Below the pieces are notes generated by a model. The model was not told the origin of the DNA. It made no database searches and saw nothing but the letters and a program-made list of their open reading frames with translations. Below are positions 8,571 through 18,093 of a DNA stretch of 64,000 nt, piece after piece. A program made the position numbers and the translations under genes. The stretch is from positions 62,001-126,000 of the forward strand of contig NC_016935.1 of NCBI RefSeq assembly GCF_000250655.1. Reading direction: 5' to 3'. This DNA is from Paenibacillus mucilaginosus 3016. Lineage in GTDB: Bacteria > Bacillota > Bacilli > Paenibacillales > NBRC-103111. Position 1 is the stretch's first letter; every line of letters starts with the position of its first letter.

Positions 8571-8625
8571 GTGCCGCTTCTGAGATTGTAGGAAAGACGG
8601 ACGGTTGGCTAGGGAGGATTATTGG

Positions 8626-9624
8626 ATGTTAAGCAAGGATATCGGCATTGATCTCGGGACGGCGAACGTTCTGATTCATGTGAAAGGTCGGGGCGTGGTG
8701 CTCGATGAGCCGTCCGTCGTCGCCATCGAAAGCGATGGGAAGCGGGTGCTTGCCGTCGGCGAAGAAGCGTTCCGCATGGTCGGTCGCACACCGGGCAATA
8801 TCGTGGCGATCCGCCCGCTGAAAGACGGGGTCATTGCCGACTTTGAGATTACGGAACTGATGTTGAAGTACTTCATCAATAAGGTCGGAGGGAGGAATTG
8901 GTACTCTCACCCGCGTATTCTGATCTGCGCTCCGACCAACATCACCTCCGTGGAGCAGAAGGCCATCAGGGAAGCTGCCGAACGGAGCGGAGCGCGGGAA
9001 GTCTTCTTGGAAGAGGAGCCGAAAGCGGCAGCCATCGGCGCCGGCATGGATATTTACCAGCCGAGCGGCAACATGGTTGTGGACATCGGCGGGGGGACGA
9101 CGGATGTCGCCGTTCTGTCCATGGGCGACATCGTCACCTCCTCTTCCATTAAAATTGCAGGGGACAAGTTCGATTCCTCCATCATGAAATATATCAAAAG
9201 CAAGTACAAGCTCCTGATCGGTGAGAGAACGAGCGAAGACATTAAGAAGCGCATCGGCACGGTTCATCCGGAAGGCAAGAAGGAGACGATGGATATCCGC
9301 GGCCGCGACATGGTCAGCGGACTTCCCCTGACGATGACGATCAACTCGCAGGAGATTCAGGAAGCCCTCGACGAGCCGGTCTCGAACATTGTGGCCGCGG
9401 CCAAGAGCGTGCTTGAGCGGACTCCGCCGGAGCTGTCGGCGGACATCATCGACCGCGGCGTCATTCTGACGGGCGGCGGTGCGATGCTGCACGGTATCGA
9501 TCAGCTGCTGGCGGACGAGCTTAAGGTGCCCGTCCTCATTGCGGAAGATCCGATGCATTGTGTGGTAAAAGGAACGGGAATCATGCTCGACAACTTAGAC
9601 AAGGTATCCAAACGCAAATTTTAG
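8626..9624 (+). CDS. mbl: Actin-like cell-shape protein Mbl
   Basis: MreB-family actin homologue (332 residues) that moves with the cell-wall elongation machinery along the inner membrane. The start MLSKDIGIDLGTANVLIHVK is the typical Mbl N-terminus, and the ATG follows GGGAGG; an in-frame TTG at 8605 lacks support. Phosphate-binding loops DLGTAN and DIGGGTTDVAVLS and adenosine-site GGGAMLHG are present. Calling it Mbl rather than MreB rests on synteny (spoIIID-mbl-flhO-flhP as in B. subtilis) and on absence of mreC/mreD next to it. Confidence 0.93.
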   Translation: MLSKDIGIDLGTANVLIHVKGRGVVLDEPSVVAIESDGKRVLAVGEEAFRMVGRTPGNIVAIRPLKDGVIADFEITELMLKYFINKVGGRNWYSHPRILICAPTNITSVEQKAIREAAERSGAREVFLEEEPKAAAIGAGMDIYQPSGNMVVDIGGGTTDVAVLSMGDIVTSSSIKIAGDKFDSSIMKYIKSKYKLLIGERTSEDIKKRIGTVHPEGKKETMDIRGRDMVSGLPLTMTINSQEIQEALDEPVSNIVAAAKSVLERTPPELSADIIDRGVILTGGGAMLHGIDQLLADELKVPVLIAEDPMHCVVKGTGIMLDNLDKVSKRKF

Positions 9625-9640
9625 GAGGCATAGAATCCCC

Positions 9641-10540
9641 ATGTTAAGAGGCCTGTATACTGCCGCATCCGGCATGATTGCTCAGCAGCGTAAACACGAC
9701 ATCGTGACCAACAACATCGCTAACCTGAATACGCCTGGCTTCAAGGGCGGCAACGGGATCAACCGGTCGTTTCCCGAAGTGCTTATTGAGCGTACCCGGG
9801 ACGACAACTCGGGTCCTGCCGCCGCAACCCGGACCGTAGGCCGTATTCACACAGGCGTCTTGGCAGAGGAGAACGTGTCTTTGCATGCGCAGGGCGATCT
9901 TCAGGAGACGAACAATCCGTTTGATTTTGCCCTCGTTTCGAATATCCAGGTGCCGGGCGCACGCTTTGATTCCTCCGGCAAATATGTCGACGAGAACGGA
10001 GAGCGCGTCATCCAGCCGCAGGCGTTCTTCACGATCCAGAATGCGGCGGGCGACACCCGCTACTCGCTTAACGGCAAGTTCTCTCTTGATGTGAACGGCC
10101 GGATGATCGATTCGGAAGGCAATCAGGTGCTGGGTTCAGATGGACAACCCATCGTGCTTATGGACGGCAATACGCCTGTGACGAACTTCCGCATTACGCG
10201 GGACGGCCAGTTCACGAATGTGGACGGGCGTCCGATCAACGGGGCGAACGGACAGCCGCTCACCATGATGATTACCCGCGTTGAGGATCCGAACCTGCTC
10301 ATCCGTGAGGGGAACGGGCTCTACCGTCTGAGTGAAGAGAATCAGGCAATGGCCCAGCAGGCCGGCGGTCAGGATCAATTCGAAGTACGCCAGGGCTTCG
10401 TGGAGCGCTCCAACGTGGATGCGGGACAATCCATGGTGGACATGATGTCCGCTCTCCGCGCATATGAAGCGAACCAGAAGATGATCCAGTTCTACGACAA
10501 GAGCATGGAGAAAGCCGCGAACGACGTAGGCCGCGTGTAA
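9641..10540 (+). CDS. flhO: Flagellar basal-body rod/hook protein FlhO (FlgF-like)
   Basis: Component of the flagellar rod of the FlgF/FlgG family, exported by the flagellar type III system. It starts MLRGLYTAASGMIAQQ, the usual amphipathic N-terminus, with the signature NNIANLNTPGFKG, and ends with the heptad-rich VDMMSALRAYEANQKMIQFYD typical of axial proteins. AGGAGG sits 12 bases before the ATG, somewhat far. Its pairing with flhP downstream of mbl matches B. subtilis. The 299 residues are slightly longer than B. subtilis FlhO. Confidence 0.92.
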   Translation: MLRGLYTAASGMIAQQRKHDIVTNNIANLNTPGFKGGNGINRSFPEVLIERTRDDNSGPAAATRTVGRIHTGVLAEENVSLHAQGDLQETNNPFDFALVSNIQVPGARFDSSGKYVDENGERVIQPQAFFTIQNAAGDTRYSLNGKFSLDVNGRMIDSEGNQVLGSDGQPIVLMDGNTPVTNFRITRDGQFTNVDGRPINGANGQPLTMMITRVEDPNLLIREGNGLYRLSEENQAMAQQAGGQDQFEVRQGFVERSNVDAGQSMVDMMSALRAYEANQKMIQFYDKSMEKAANDVGRV

Positions 10541-10615
10541 TATTTGGCATCGATTCACATTTTGAACCGGACAAGCCGATATAAGTAGAATACATGACTA
10601 CAGGAGGAAACCCCT

Positions 10616-11488
10616 TTGAATAACTCGATGATCAACTCTTCCGTATCGATGCATTCACTGCAGCAGAAGCTTGACCTTGTGGCGAACAATATCGCCAATG
10701 TGAATACGACCGGATACAAGCGCCGTGAAGCGTCGTTCCAGGACGTACTGACGAGTGTGAAGCAGCAGCCGCAGACCTTCGAGAAGAACGGGCGTCTTAC
10801 CCCGCTCGGTTACGGTCAGGGCTGGGGTTCCAAGATGGTTGCCGCGCAGCTGAATCTGCAGCAGGGCTCCCTGCAGGTAACCGACAATCTGCTCGATATG
10901 GCTATTGAGGGCAACGGACTGTTCGAGATCTCGGCCAATGGGGAGGACGAGAACGGCAACCCTGCTAGAACGACACGCTGGACCCGTAACGGGGCCTTTG
11001 AGCTGTCGCAGTCGACCGATCCGGCCGATCCGCGGACCTTCCTGACTACCAAGGATGGGCACTACGTCATGGGCGCTGATGACCAGCCGATCCGGATTCC
11101 AGCCGGCCACCGCGTGCAGATCCAGGCGGATGGTGTTATTATGGCTTATAACGAAGCGAATCAAACGGCGGCTCCGGTACAGGCCGGCCAGCTGAAGATG
11201 GTCCGTGTGGTCCGTCCGCAGCTGCTTGAGCAGATCGGCGATAACCTGTACGGTTTGGCGGGAGACATCACACCGCAGCAGCGGGATGAAATTCTGCAAA
11301 CGGTGAATGCGGGCAACAACGAAGTTGATCCGATCACGGTACGCCAAGGCTTCCTGGAGCAGTCGAACGTCAACCTTTCGGAGGAAATGACGGAGCTGCT
11401 TACGGTTCAGCGGGCATATCAGCTCAATTCCAGAGCGATTTCGTCTGCGGACCAAATGATGAACCTGGCCAATAACCTGCGTGTATAA
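10616..11488 (+). CDS. flhP: Flagellar basal-body rod/hook protein FlhP (FlgG-like)
   Basis: Second rod protein of the flhO-flhP pair, 290 residues. The TTG start at 10616 is preferred because AGGAGG ends 8 bases before it; the in-frame ATG at 10628 would be 20 bases away. The N-terminus holds LVANNIANVNTTGYKRRE, and the C-terminal region (VNLSEEMTELLTVQRAYQLN) is the conserved axial-protein helix. It lies 75 bases after flhO and is probably cotranscribed with it. Confidence 0.92.
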   Translation: MNNSMINSSVSMHSLQQKLDLVANNIANVNTTGYKRREASFQDVLTSVKQQPQTFEKNGRLTPLGYGQGWGSKMVAAQLNLQQGSLQVTDNLLDMAIEGNGLFEISANGEDENGNPARTTRWTRNGAFELSQSTDPADPRTFLTTKDGHYVMGADDQPIRIPAGHRVQIQADGVIMAYNEANQTAAPVQAGQLKMVRVVRPQLLEQIGDNLYGLAGDITPQQRDEILQTVNAGNNEVDPITVRQGFLEQSNVNLSEEMTELLTVQRAYQLNSRAISSADQMMNLANNLRV

Positions 11489-11572
11489 GGCAGCTTGAAT
11501 GGAGGCTGAACCGTTCCTCCGGCGGCTGCCGGCGCAGGCCGGAGCTGGAAGGTGGAAGGAGGCCGGGGAACG

Positions 11573-11812
11573 TTGCAAAGCGAGGTAGGAGTCTTGAGCG
11601 AGAATCCAAAGAAGGCGCCTGCCCTCTCCCCACGGTGGAAGAAGATCACACTCACCGTGCTGAAATGGACATGGATTCCCTTACTCTGTTTGGCTGCTCT
11701 GTTTACAGGGCTTTCGATCGGTTATGCGGTGATCGGCCAAGGAGACTTCAAGGATGTGTGGGATCCGGGAACATGGCGCCACTTGTTCGATTTGGTGTTT
11801 GCCGAAAATTGA
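11573..11812 (+). CDS. EpuA family small membrane protein (annotated as RNA polymerase subunit beta)
   Basis: Short protein with a basic N-terminus, one membrane helix (ILK-like start, WIPLLCLAALFTGLSIGYAVIG) and a tail WDPGTWRHLFDLVF. This layout fits the EpuA family, whose members are often misnamed DNA-directed RNA polymerase subunit beta. Three starts are possible: GTG 11552, TTG 11573 (AAGGAGG 10 bases upstream, chosen) and TTG 11594 (GAGGTAGGAG very close). It ends an operon, since a terminator follows. Function is unknown. Confidence 0.65.
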   Translation: MQSEVGVLSENPKKAPALSPRWKKITLTVLKWTWIPLLCLAALFTGLSIGYAVIGQGDFKDVWDPGTWRHLFDLVFAEN

Positions 11813-11825
11813 ATGAACCATTTAG

Positions 11826-11859
11826 GAAAACTCTCCGATACAGGGGAGTTTTATTTTTT
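11826..11859 (+). terminator. Rho-independent terminator
   Basis: AAAACTC (11827-11833) pairs with GAGTTTT (11846-11852), extended inward by TCC/GG pairs, then ATTTTTT. It closes the flhO-flhP-EpuA group. Confidence 0.8.
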
Positions 11860-11957
11860 ACCTCATAAAGGTATAATGAATGGATGGGAATAGATGCAAA
11901 GAGAACAGAGAGCGAACAATTCGCCTGCCGTGCTGTTTCCATAAGGGGGACCGATGT

Positions 11958-12500
11958 GTGTGGAATGTGCCTAATATACTCACCCTATGCCGCTTTTTAC
12001 TGATACCGGCATATCTCGTTGTATTCGAGGCCGGGTATATAAGAAGCGCCTTCTTCATTCTGCTGCTCGCCGGAGCAACAGATGTGCTCGACGGGTATAT
12101 CGCACGCCGCCGCGGACTGGTCACGGATCTCGGCAGTATGCTGGATCCCCTGGCCGACAAGTCCATGATGATCGCGGTGATCCTGTCGCTTGTGTTCTCG
12201 CAGATGATTTCCTGGCAGGCGGCCTGCGCCATGTTCCTTCGGGATGCCGGCATGATTGCCGGATCGGCTTACTTTCATTTCCGGGGCAAGAAGACCGTCC
12301 CCGCTAACGCCATGGGCAAACTGACGACCGTTTTGTATTACGTGGCGATTCTTCTGATTATATTCGAGCTCCCCTATGCTCACGCCTACTTATGGTTCGT
12401 CATTTCGGTTTCTATCCTAACCTCCATCATCTATATCCTTCAATTCAACCTCTTACACAAACGAGCAGGCAAGCCGCAATCCTTGGATAAACCCAGGTAG
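11958..12500 (+). CDS. CDP-alcohol phosphatidyltransferase family protein
   Basis: Integral membrane enzyme of phospholipid synthesis. The family signature D-x2-DG-x2-AR-x8-G-x3-D-x3-D is complete (DVLDGYIARRR ... GSMLDPLADK). About five further hydrophobic helices follow. The GTG start at 11958 gives MWNVPNILTLCRFLLIP, the typical beginning, with AAGGGGG 9 bases upstream; the ATG at 11880 would add a Cys-rich, non-homologous lead. Substrate may be glycerol-3-phosphate (PgsA type), but the main pgsA may lie elsewhere, so the alcohol acceptor is not assigned. A TATAAT at 11872-11877 may be its -10, with no good -35. Confidence 0.85.
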   Translation: MWNVPNILTLCRFLLIPAYLVVFEAGYIRSAFFILLLAGATDVLDGYIARRRGLVTDLGSMLDPLADKSMMIAVILSLVFSQMISWQAACAMFLRDAGMIAGSAYFHFRGKKTVPANAMGKLTTVLYYVAILLIIFELPYAHAYLWFVISVSILTSIIYILQFNLLHKRAGKPQSLDKPR

Positions 12501-12544
12501 AGGTACCTTAAGTTTCAGATCAGGTACGTCTGCATGGTTAAAAA

Positions 12545-12598
12545 GGAGCTCATGTTCAGGTCCGCCGCATGCAGACCGTTCGCGTGAACATAAGCTCC
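12545..12598. repeat. Long inverted repeat upstream of fabZ
   Basis: GGAGCTCATGTTCA (12545-12558) pairs with TGAACATAAGCTCC (12585-12598) with one mismatch, and an inner GGTC/GACC pair nests in the loop. On the minus strand it is followed by five T (plus-strand A run at 12540-12544), so it would end transcription coming from the right, yet no minus-strand gene lies nearby. On the plus strand there is no T run. It may be a leader structure for fabZ. Confidence 0.6.
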
Positions 12599-12692
12599 CT
12601 TATATCAACCTTCATTACTGCAGCTCATGAAGGGACGCTGTTAGTCTAAGTCACCACACCCTTTTTTATACTACGTGGAAGGAGCAACATCA

Positions 12693-13124
12693 TTGTTAGA
12701 CGCCAAGCAGATTCAACAGATTATCCCACACCGCTACCCGTTCCTCCTGGTGGACCGGATTCTCGAGGTAGAGGCCGGAAAAAGGGCCGTGGGCATCAAA
12801 AACGTCACGATTAACGAACCCTTCTTTCAGGGTCACTTTCCGGAATATCCGGTGATGCCGGGGGTGCTGATCGTTGAAGCGCTGGCCCAGGTGGGAACCG
12901 TAGCGATGCTCAGCGTGGAGGAAAATCAGGGCAAGATCGGCTTTTTTGCCGGGATCGATAATTTCCGCTTCCGTGAGCAGGTATTGCCGGGAGACACCCT
13001 GACCATGGAAGTGGTCATGACGCGGGTCAAAGGGGTTATCGGCAAAGGACACGGTACGGCACGAGTAGGGGACAAAGTCGTCGCCGAGGGAGAGCTCATG
13101 TTCGCCCTGAAGGCGCCTAACTAA
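12693..13124 (+). CDS. fabZ: (3R)-hydroxyacyl-[ACP] dehydratase FabZ
   Basis: Hot-dog fold enzyme that dehydrates 3-hydroxyacyl-ACP in fatty acid elongation. Active-site His and Glu lie in [20 protein letters not shown]. The TTG start at 12693 follows AAGGAG by 8 bases and gives [21 protein letters not shown], the normal FabZ beginning; 143 residues is the usual length. In B. subtilis fabZ (ywpB) also lies near flhO-flhP, so the order is conserved. Confidence 0.95.
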   Translation: MLDAKQIQQIIPHRYPFLLVDRILEVEAGKRAVGIKNVTINEPFFQGHFPEYPVMPGVLIVEALAQVGTVAMLSVEENQGKIGFFAGIDNFRFREQVLPGDTLTMEVVMTRVKGVIGKGHGTARVGDKVVAEGELMFALKAPN

Positions 13125-13185
13125 GCTACCGATCATAATTCACATACATAGACACAACCATATCATGGGTGGAGGAGAGATTACG

Positions 13186-14895
13186 ATGAACACACAAACA
13201 CGGGTGCAAGAACAGTATGAGCTTTGGCTGGGGGATGCGGCGATCGACGCGGCAACCAAAGAGGAGCTGCGCTCCATCGAAGGCGACGCCAAAGAAATCG
13301 AAGACCGCTTCTACCGCGATCTCGAATTCGGTACGGGCGGCCTGCGCGGGGTTATCGGCGCAGGAACGAACCGCATCAACGCTTATACGGTTGCCCGCGC
13401 GACGCAGGGCCTGGCCCAATTCCTGCTGGAGACGGCAGGCAAAGATCAGCCTTCGGTCGTCATCGCATACGACTCCCGCAATCAATCGCCTGAATTTGCT
13501 CTTGAGACAGCCAAAGTGCTGGCCGGCAACGGAATCAAGGCATATGTATTCGAATCGCTCCGCACCACGCCTGAGCTTTCGTTCGCTGTGCGTCATCTGA
13601 ATGCCGACGCAGGCGTAGTGATTACAGCAAGCCACAACCCGCCGGAGTATAACGGCTACAAGGTTTACGGCAATGACGGCGGCCAGCTCGTTCCGCATCA
13701 GGCGGAGCAGGTTATCGAGCAGATCCGCGGCGTGCAGTCCTTCGCCGATGTGAAGCGTTCTTCCCGTGCGGATGCCGAGAAGGCCGGTCTGCTGCAGTGG
13801 ATCGGACAAGCGGTGGACGACGAGTATATCCGTGCGGTTACCGCCGTCAGCCGCAATCCGCAGCTGATCAAAGAGACCGCCGATGACTTCCGCATCGTTT
13901 ACACGCCGCTGCACGGCGCAGGCAACCTCTCCGTCCGCGCGGCTCTGGCCGGCGTAGGCTTCACGCAGGTGCATGTCGTGGCCGAGCAGGAGCTTCCGGA
14001 TGCCAACTTCTCCACCGTGAAGTCGCCGAACCCGGAAGAGCGAGAAGCCTTCACGCTGGCGATCAACGAAGCGAAGAAGATCGGTGCCGACATTATTATC
14101 GGCACGGACCCGGACTGCGACCGGATGGGTGCCGTAGTTAAGGATCCGAGCGGTGAATATTTCGTCCTCTCGGGCAACCAGTCGGGTGCGATCATGGTCG
14201 ACTACCTGCTGAGCTCCCTCAAAGATCGCGGCGAAATGCCGGAGAACGGCGTTGTCGTAAAGACCATCGTAACAAGTGAGATGGGTGCGGTTATTGCCGA
14301 GCACTACGGTGCGAAGGTCGTGAACACGCTGACCGGTTTTAAATATATCGGCGAAAAGATGACGCAGTATGAGCAGACGGGCGAAGCCACGTTCCTGTTC
14401 GGTTACGAGGAGAGCTACGGCTACCTGGCAGGCAACTATGCGCGCGACAAGGATGCCGTCATCGCCTCGATGCTGATCAGTGAAGCGGCTGCCTACTACA
14501 AGAGCCAGGGCAAGACGCTCTACGACGTGCTGCAGGAGCTCTACGAGCGTCACGGCTACTTCCTCGAGAAGCTCGAGTCCCGCACGCTGAAGGGCAAGGA
14601 CGGGGTAGAGCAGATCGGCAGCATCATGACAGACTGGCGTACGAACGCACCTGAGCAAATCAACGGCCTGAAAGTGACGAAGATCGAAGACTTCTCGGAG
14701 GGTCTGTATGGTCTGCCTGTCGAGAACGTGCTGAAGTATACGCTGGAGGACGACTCCTGGTTCACGCTTCGCCCGTCCGGTACGGAACCGAAGATCAAAG
14801 TCTACTTTGCGGTACGCAGCTCTTCTTCCGAAGGGGCGGCCAGCTCGCTTGACCAGCTTGTCGAAACCGTTATGAGCCGTGTAGATAAGAAATAA
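13186..14895 (+). CDS. pgcA: Phospho-sugar mutase (phosphoglucomutase PgcA type)
   Basis: Alpha-D-phosphohexomutase of 569 residues, interconverting glucose 6- and 1-phosphate or mannose phosphates. The phosphoserine loop is VITASHNPPEYNGYKVYG, the metal loop GTDPDCDRMGA, the sugar loop FGYEESYGYL and the phosphate loop RPSGTEPKIKVY. The start at 13186 follows GGAGGAGAG; the in-frame start at 13165 is not supported. In B. subtilis PgcA supplies glucose-1-phosphate for lipid anchors and wall polymer; here it lies just before wall-polymer genes, which fits. The exact sugar cannot be read from sequence. Confidence 0.9.
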   Translation: MNTQTRVQEQYELWLGDAAIDAATKEELRSIEGDAKEIEDRFYRDLEFGTGGLRGVIGAGTNRINAYTVARATQGLAQFLLETAGKDQPSVVIAYDSRNQSPEFALETAKVLAGNGIKAYVFESLRTTPELSFAVRHLNADAGVVITASHNPPEYNGYKVYGNDGGQLVPHQAEQVIEQIRGVQSFADVKRSSRADAEKAGLLQWIGQAVDDEYIRAVTAVSRNPQLIKETADDFRIVYTPLHGAGNLSVRAALAGVGFTQVHVVAEQELPDANFSTVKSPNPEEREAFTLAINEAKKIGADIIIGTDPDCDRMGAVVKDPSGEYFVLSGNQSGAIMVDYLLSSLKDRGEMPENGVVVKTIVTSEMGAVIAEHYGAKVVNTLTGFKYIGEKMTQYEQTGEATFLFGYEESYGYLAGNYARDKDAVIASMLISEAAAYYKSQGKTLYDVLQELYERHGYFLEKLESRTLKGKDGVEQIGSIMTDWRTNAPEQINGLKVTKIEDFSEGLYGLPVENVLKYTLEDDSWFTLRPSGTEPKIKVYFAVRSSSSEGAASSLDQLVETVMSRVDKK

Positions 14896-14926
14896 CCAAC
14901 AACAAATAAGTTTGGAGCTGACAGCG

Positions 14927-16981
14927 TTGAAAGGAAGGTATTTGCGACTGAATCAATGGGCGGTGAAGGCGCTGTGGTGGCTCGTGATCCTCGGAATGCT
15001 CGCCTCCTTAGCGATCGCCTATGAACGGTACCAGACGGAAGAAGGATCGGGCCGCCGGGTGGAGTTCGTCATGGATTACCGGGATCTCCTAGAGATCTCG
15101 GATCTGCAGACGGACCCTAAGCGGTTCGTCAGCGATCAGCTTCAGAAGTTGAAAGAGCATCGGGTCGGTTCCTTGGCCGTGTATGAGGCGACGCTCAATG
15201 AGCTTCAGCTCAGCCGCCGTCTGCAGGTATACTCTTCGCAGGAAGCGGCTGTGCTTACACAGTCGCCGGGCACCATAGGCGAGAACTTCACCTACGTGCT
15301 CTTCGAGAGCGGTGAGACGGAGCGCCGGCTTGCGCCAGTCATCCGTCAGGCGTTCGAAGACCTGGGTGTGGCGGTCCGCCCGTGGAACTACAAGAACCAG
15401 CCGGGTCTGCGGATCGAGATGGCCAAGGAAGAAGCGGTGCTGAAGTCCATGGACCCCGATCCGATGACGCTTGAGACGCTGAAGTCACAGGGCTTTACGA
15501 TCGTATTCCGGATGTCCAACCGCAGAGCCTTTGAGGCGGCCCGAATGGACGCGCTGCTCAGCACCATGAAAGACCTCGGAGTACGCCGCATTATTGTGGA
15601 CGGGGACAGCGTGCCCGGTTTTATCAGCGAGAAGGACGTATCCGGTCTGGATGGCATGGGTGAGATCCTCACCAAGCACAAGATCGGCCTGGCTGTGATC
15701 GAGATGCAAAAAACGCCGCAGCGGGGCTTCAACGGCCTGGCTCAGCGCATTCGCCATGATGTGGTGCGGCTGCACTCCTTCACGGAGAATGATGCACAGA
15801 AGCTCACCGAGAATATTACGGCTGAGGAGCTCAAGGGCCGGATTCAGGGCGTGGCGGACCGGTTCGTGCTGGCGGCCAAAGACCGGAACATCCGGATGGT
15901 GCTGCTGAACGCCCGCGCGGTCAAGAGCCTCGAGAAGGGGCGTATCCTGCATCCGCTCGATTCGATTTATGAGGCACTGACCGGTGCGGATGGAGCGATT
16001 CCGAGGATTGCCAAAGCCGGCTACAAGATGGCGCCGGCCGAGCCGTTCCAGCTCGTCCACTCTTCGTGGCAGACTCCGGCCAAGCTGCTCGTCTGGGCGG
16101 GCAGTGTGGCGCTCATCGCGCTGATGATCTCGTACTTCATTCCCGAAATTACCGCGGTGGTGTTCCTGCTTGGCATGATCGGATCGGCTGGGTTGTATGT
16201 GTTGAGCTCCTCCCTCTTCTCCCAGGGACTTGCCTTGGGAGCGGGAACGAGCGCCGCTACGCTATCCATCATGGTTGCTTTGCAGGCTGCGAGGCGGAAG
16301 CTCGATAAGCCTGACGGTAACCGGCTTCTCTTCGCGATTGGCCTGCTGCTCCGCGCCTCGCTGATTTCGGTCATAGGGCTGCTTTTCATCGTCGGTCTGC
16401 TTAATCAGATCCAGTATTCGCTCGTGCTTGAGCAGTTCCGTGGAGTCAGCGTGCTCCATTTGGCGCCGATCGCCTTGGTGGGGCTGTACTGGCTGCTCTT
16501 TATGGACAAAGTGAGCTATAAGGAAAGATGGGCAAGAGCCCAATCGATGTTATCGTCCAATATCAGTGTACTCTGGATCGTGGCGGCTGCGGTTCTGGCG
16601 GCTGCAGGGTACTACTACTTATCGAGAACCGGCAACGAGGGGCAGGCATCCGATTGGGAGAAATATTTCCGTTCCTTCCTGGAGAACACGCTCGGCGTGA
16701 GACCGCGGACCAAGGAATTCCTGCTGTCTCATCCGCTGTTCATCCTCGGGGCTTATCTCAGCTTTAAATACCGCAGTGCTCTTCTGCTGATTCTGGCGGG
16801 AGTCATCGGACAGGCATCCGTTGTCGATACGTTCGCCCATCTGCACACGCCGCTGCAGATTTCTGCCATTCGGGTGCTGTACGGGCTCGGCTTCGGTACG
16901 CTGATCGGCATCGCATTGATTATCGTATGGGAAATCATCACAAGGAGTTGGCAGCGTTGGGTACCCCGGTTAAACGAATAG
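14927..16981 (+). CDS. DUF5693 family polytopic membrane protein
   Basis: Protein of about 684 residues. One helix lies near the N-terminus (WAVKALWWLVILGMLASLAI), followed by a large extracytoplasmic part of about 350 residues and about eight helices in the C-terminal half. It matches DUF5693, which is commonly found beside csaB in Paenibacillus. TTG 14927 is chosen because TTTGGAG lies upstream; TTG 14912 is also in frame. Its end overlaps csaB by 25 bases, so the two are translated together. Function is unknown; the context suggests wall polymer assembly or export. Confidence 0.8.
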   Translation: MKGRYLRLNQWAVKALWWLVILGMLASLAIAYERYQTEEGSGRRVEFVMDYRDLLEISDLQTDPKRFVSDQLQKLKEHRVGSLAVYEATLNELQLSRRLQVYSSQEAAVLTQSPGTIGENFTYVLFESGETERRLAPVIRQAFEDLGVAVRPWNYKNQPGLRIEMAKEEAVLKSMDPDPMTLETLKSQGFTIVFRMSNRRAFEAARMDALLSTMKDLGVRRIIVDGDSVPGFISEKDVSGLDGMGEILTKHKIGLAVIEMQKTPQRGFNGLAQRIRHDVVRLHSFTENDAQKLTENITAEELKGRIQGVADRFVLAAKDRNIRMVLLNARAVKSLEKGRILHPLDSIYEALTGADGAIPRIAKAGYKMAPAEPFQLVHSSWQTPAKLLVWAGSVALIALMISYFIPEITAVVFLLGMIGSAGLYVLSSSLFSQGLALGAGTSAATLSIMVALQAARRKLDKPDGNRLLFAIGLLLRASLISVIGLLFIVGLLNQIQYSLVLEQFRGVSVLHLAPIALVGLYWLLFMDKVSYKERWARAQSMLSSNISVLWIVAAAVLAAAGYYYLSRTGNEGQASDWEKYFRSFLENTLGVRPRTKEFLLSHPLFILGAYLSFKYRSALLLILAGVIGQASVVDTFAHLHTPLQISAIRVLYGLGFGTLIGIALIIVWEIITRSWQRWVPRLNE

Positions 16982-18093
16982 TGCTATCCGGCTATTACGG
17001 ATTCAATAACAGCGGTGACGAAGCCGTACTGCAGTCCATTCTGCTGGCGCTGCAGGAGCAGGGAGAACGACAGGGTGTAACTTTTCACCCTGTCGTTCTG
17101 TCCGTCAACCCTGCGGAGACGGCACGGACCTACGGCGTGGAGTCGGCCCATCGCATGCGGCCCATGGAGCTGTGGAAGGCCCTTCGGGGAGCGGACGGCC
17201 TGATCAGCGGAGGCGGCAGCCTGCTGCAGGACGAGACAAGCCCCAAGACGATTCCGTATTACCTTGGAGTTATTCGGCTGGCCCAGCTGCTCGGTAAGCC
17301 CGTATTCGTCTACTCTCAGGGGATCGGACCGGTTCACCGTCCGAAGTTCTTCGGCTGGATCCGTTCCGCTTTCCAGCGCTGCCGTGTGGTTACCGTCCGC
17401 GACGAGGAGTCCAAGGCGTTGCTGCAGCAAATGGGACTCAGCGGCAGCGAGGTCGAGGTAGTACCCGATCCGGTGATGGGCATGCCGCTTAAGAATGCCG
17501 CACGCCACAGGGATCCGGCAGGTGCAGACAGCGGCTTGGCACCGGTCATCGGAGTGTCGGTCCGTTTCTGGAACAAGGACCGCTCAGAACTGGACGCTGC
17601 CGCGGAGGCGCTCAGGAAGGTGATGGAGGAGACGGACGCCGTTGTCCGCTTCCTGCCCTTCCACCTCCCATCTGATGAGGAAGCCTCAGAGTATGTCGCT
17701 CAGCGCCTGGGGGAAACCTATAAACACCGGATTTCGATCGCCAAAGGAGTTACTCATCCGCAGGACATGCTGGCAGAAACGGCTTCGGTCTCGGTACTGC
17801 TGGGGATGCGCCTGCACTCTCTGATCTATGCGGCCGGAAGATACGTGCCGATGGTGGGTATCTCCTACGATCCGAAGATTGATCAGTTTCTGAACCGGCT
17901 TTCCATGCAGGCCGCCTGCAGTACGCAGGCTCCGAACGCCGCGGCGATTGCGGAGACTTTGCTTCACCTGCTGAAGAGCAGGGAAGCTTGGAGGGAAGAC
18001 AAACGCCAGGTAATCGAACGGCTGAAGAGCGAGGCTCACCGGCCTGCTGAGCGGATTGCGGCATTTTACAGCAAGGCGCAAGGACGCAGATAA
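16957..18093 (+). CDS. csaB: Polysaccharide pyruvyltransferase CsaB
   Basis: Adds ketal-linked pyruvate to the secondary wall polymer, creating the ligand that SLH domains bind. SGYYGFNNSGDEAVLQSI at the N-terminus, the GGGSLLQDETS loop, FVYSQGIGPVH and the C-terminal LLGMRLHSLIYA with its conserved His are hallmarks of the family. Start TTG 16957 has AAGGAG 9 bases upstream and lies inside the end of the DUF5693 gene; ATG 16927 is a longer, less likely start. The window encodes at least three SLH proteins, so CsaB has clear clients here. Confidence 0.95.
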   Translation: MGTPVKRIVLSGYYGFNNSGDEAVLQSILLALQEQGERQGVTFHPVVLSVNPAETARTYGVESAHRMRPMELWKALRGADGLISGGGSLLQDETSPKTIPYYLGVIRLAQLLGKPVFVYSQGIGPVHRPKFFGWIRSAFQRCRVVTVRDEESKALLQQMGLSGSEVEVVPDPVMGMPLKNAARHRDPAGADSGLAPVIGVSVRFWNKDRSELDAAAEALRKVMEETDAVVRFLPFHLPSDEEASEYVAQRLGETYKHRISIAKGVTHPQDMLAETASVSVLLGMRLHSLIYAAGRYVPMVGISYDPKIDQFLNRLSMQAACSTQAPNAAAIAETLLHLLKSREAWREDKRQVIERLKSEAHRPAERIAAFYSKAQGRR

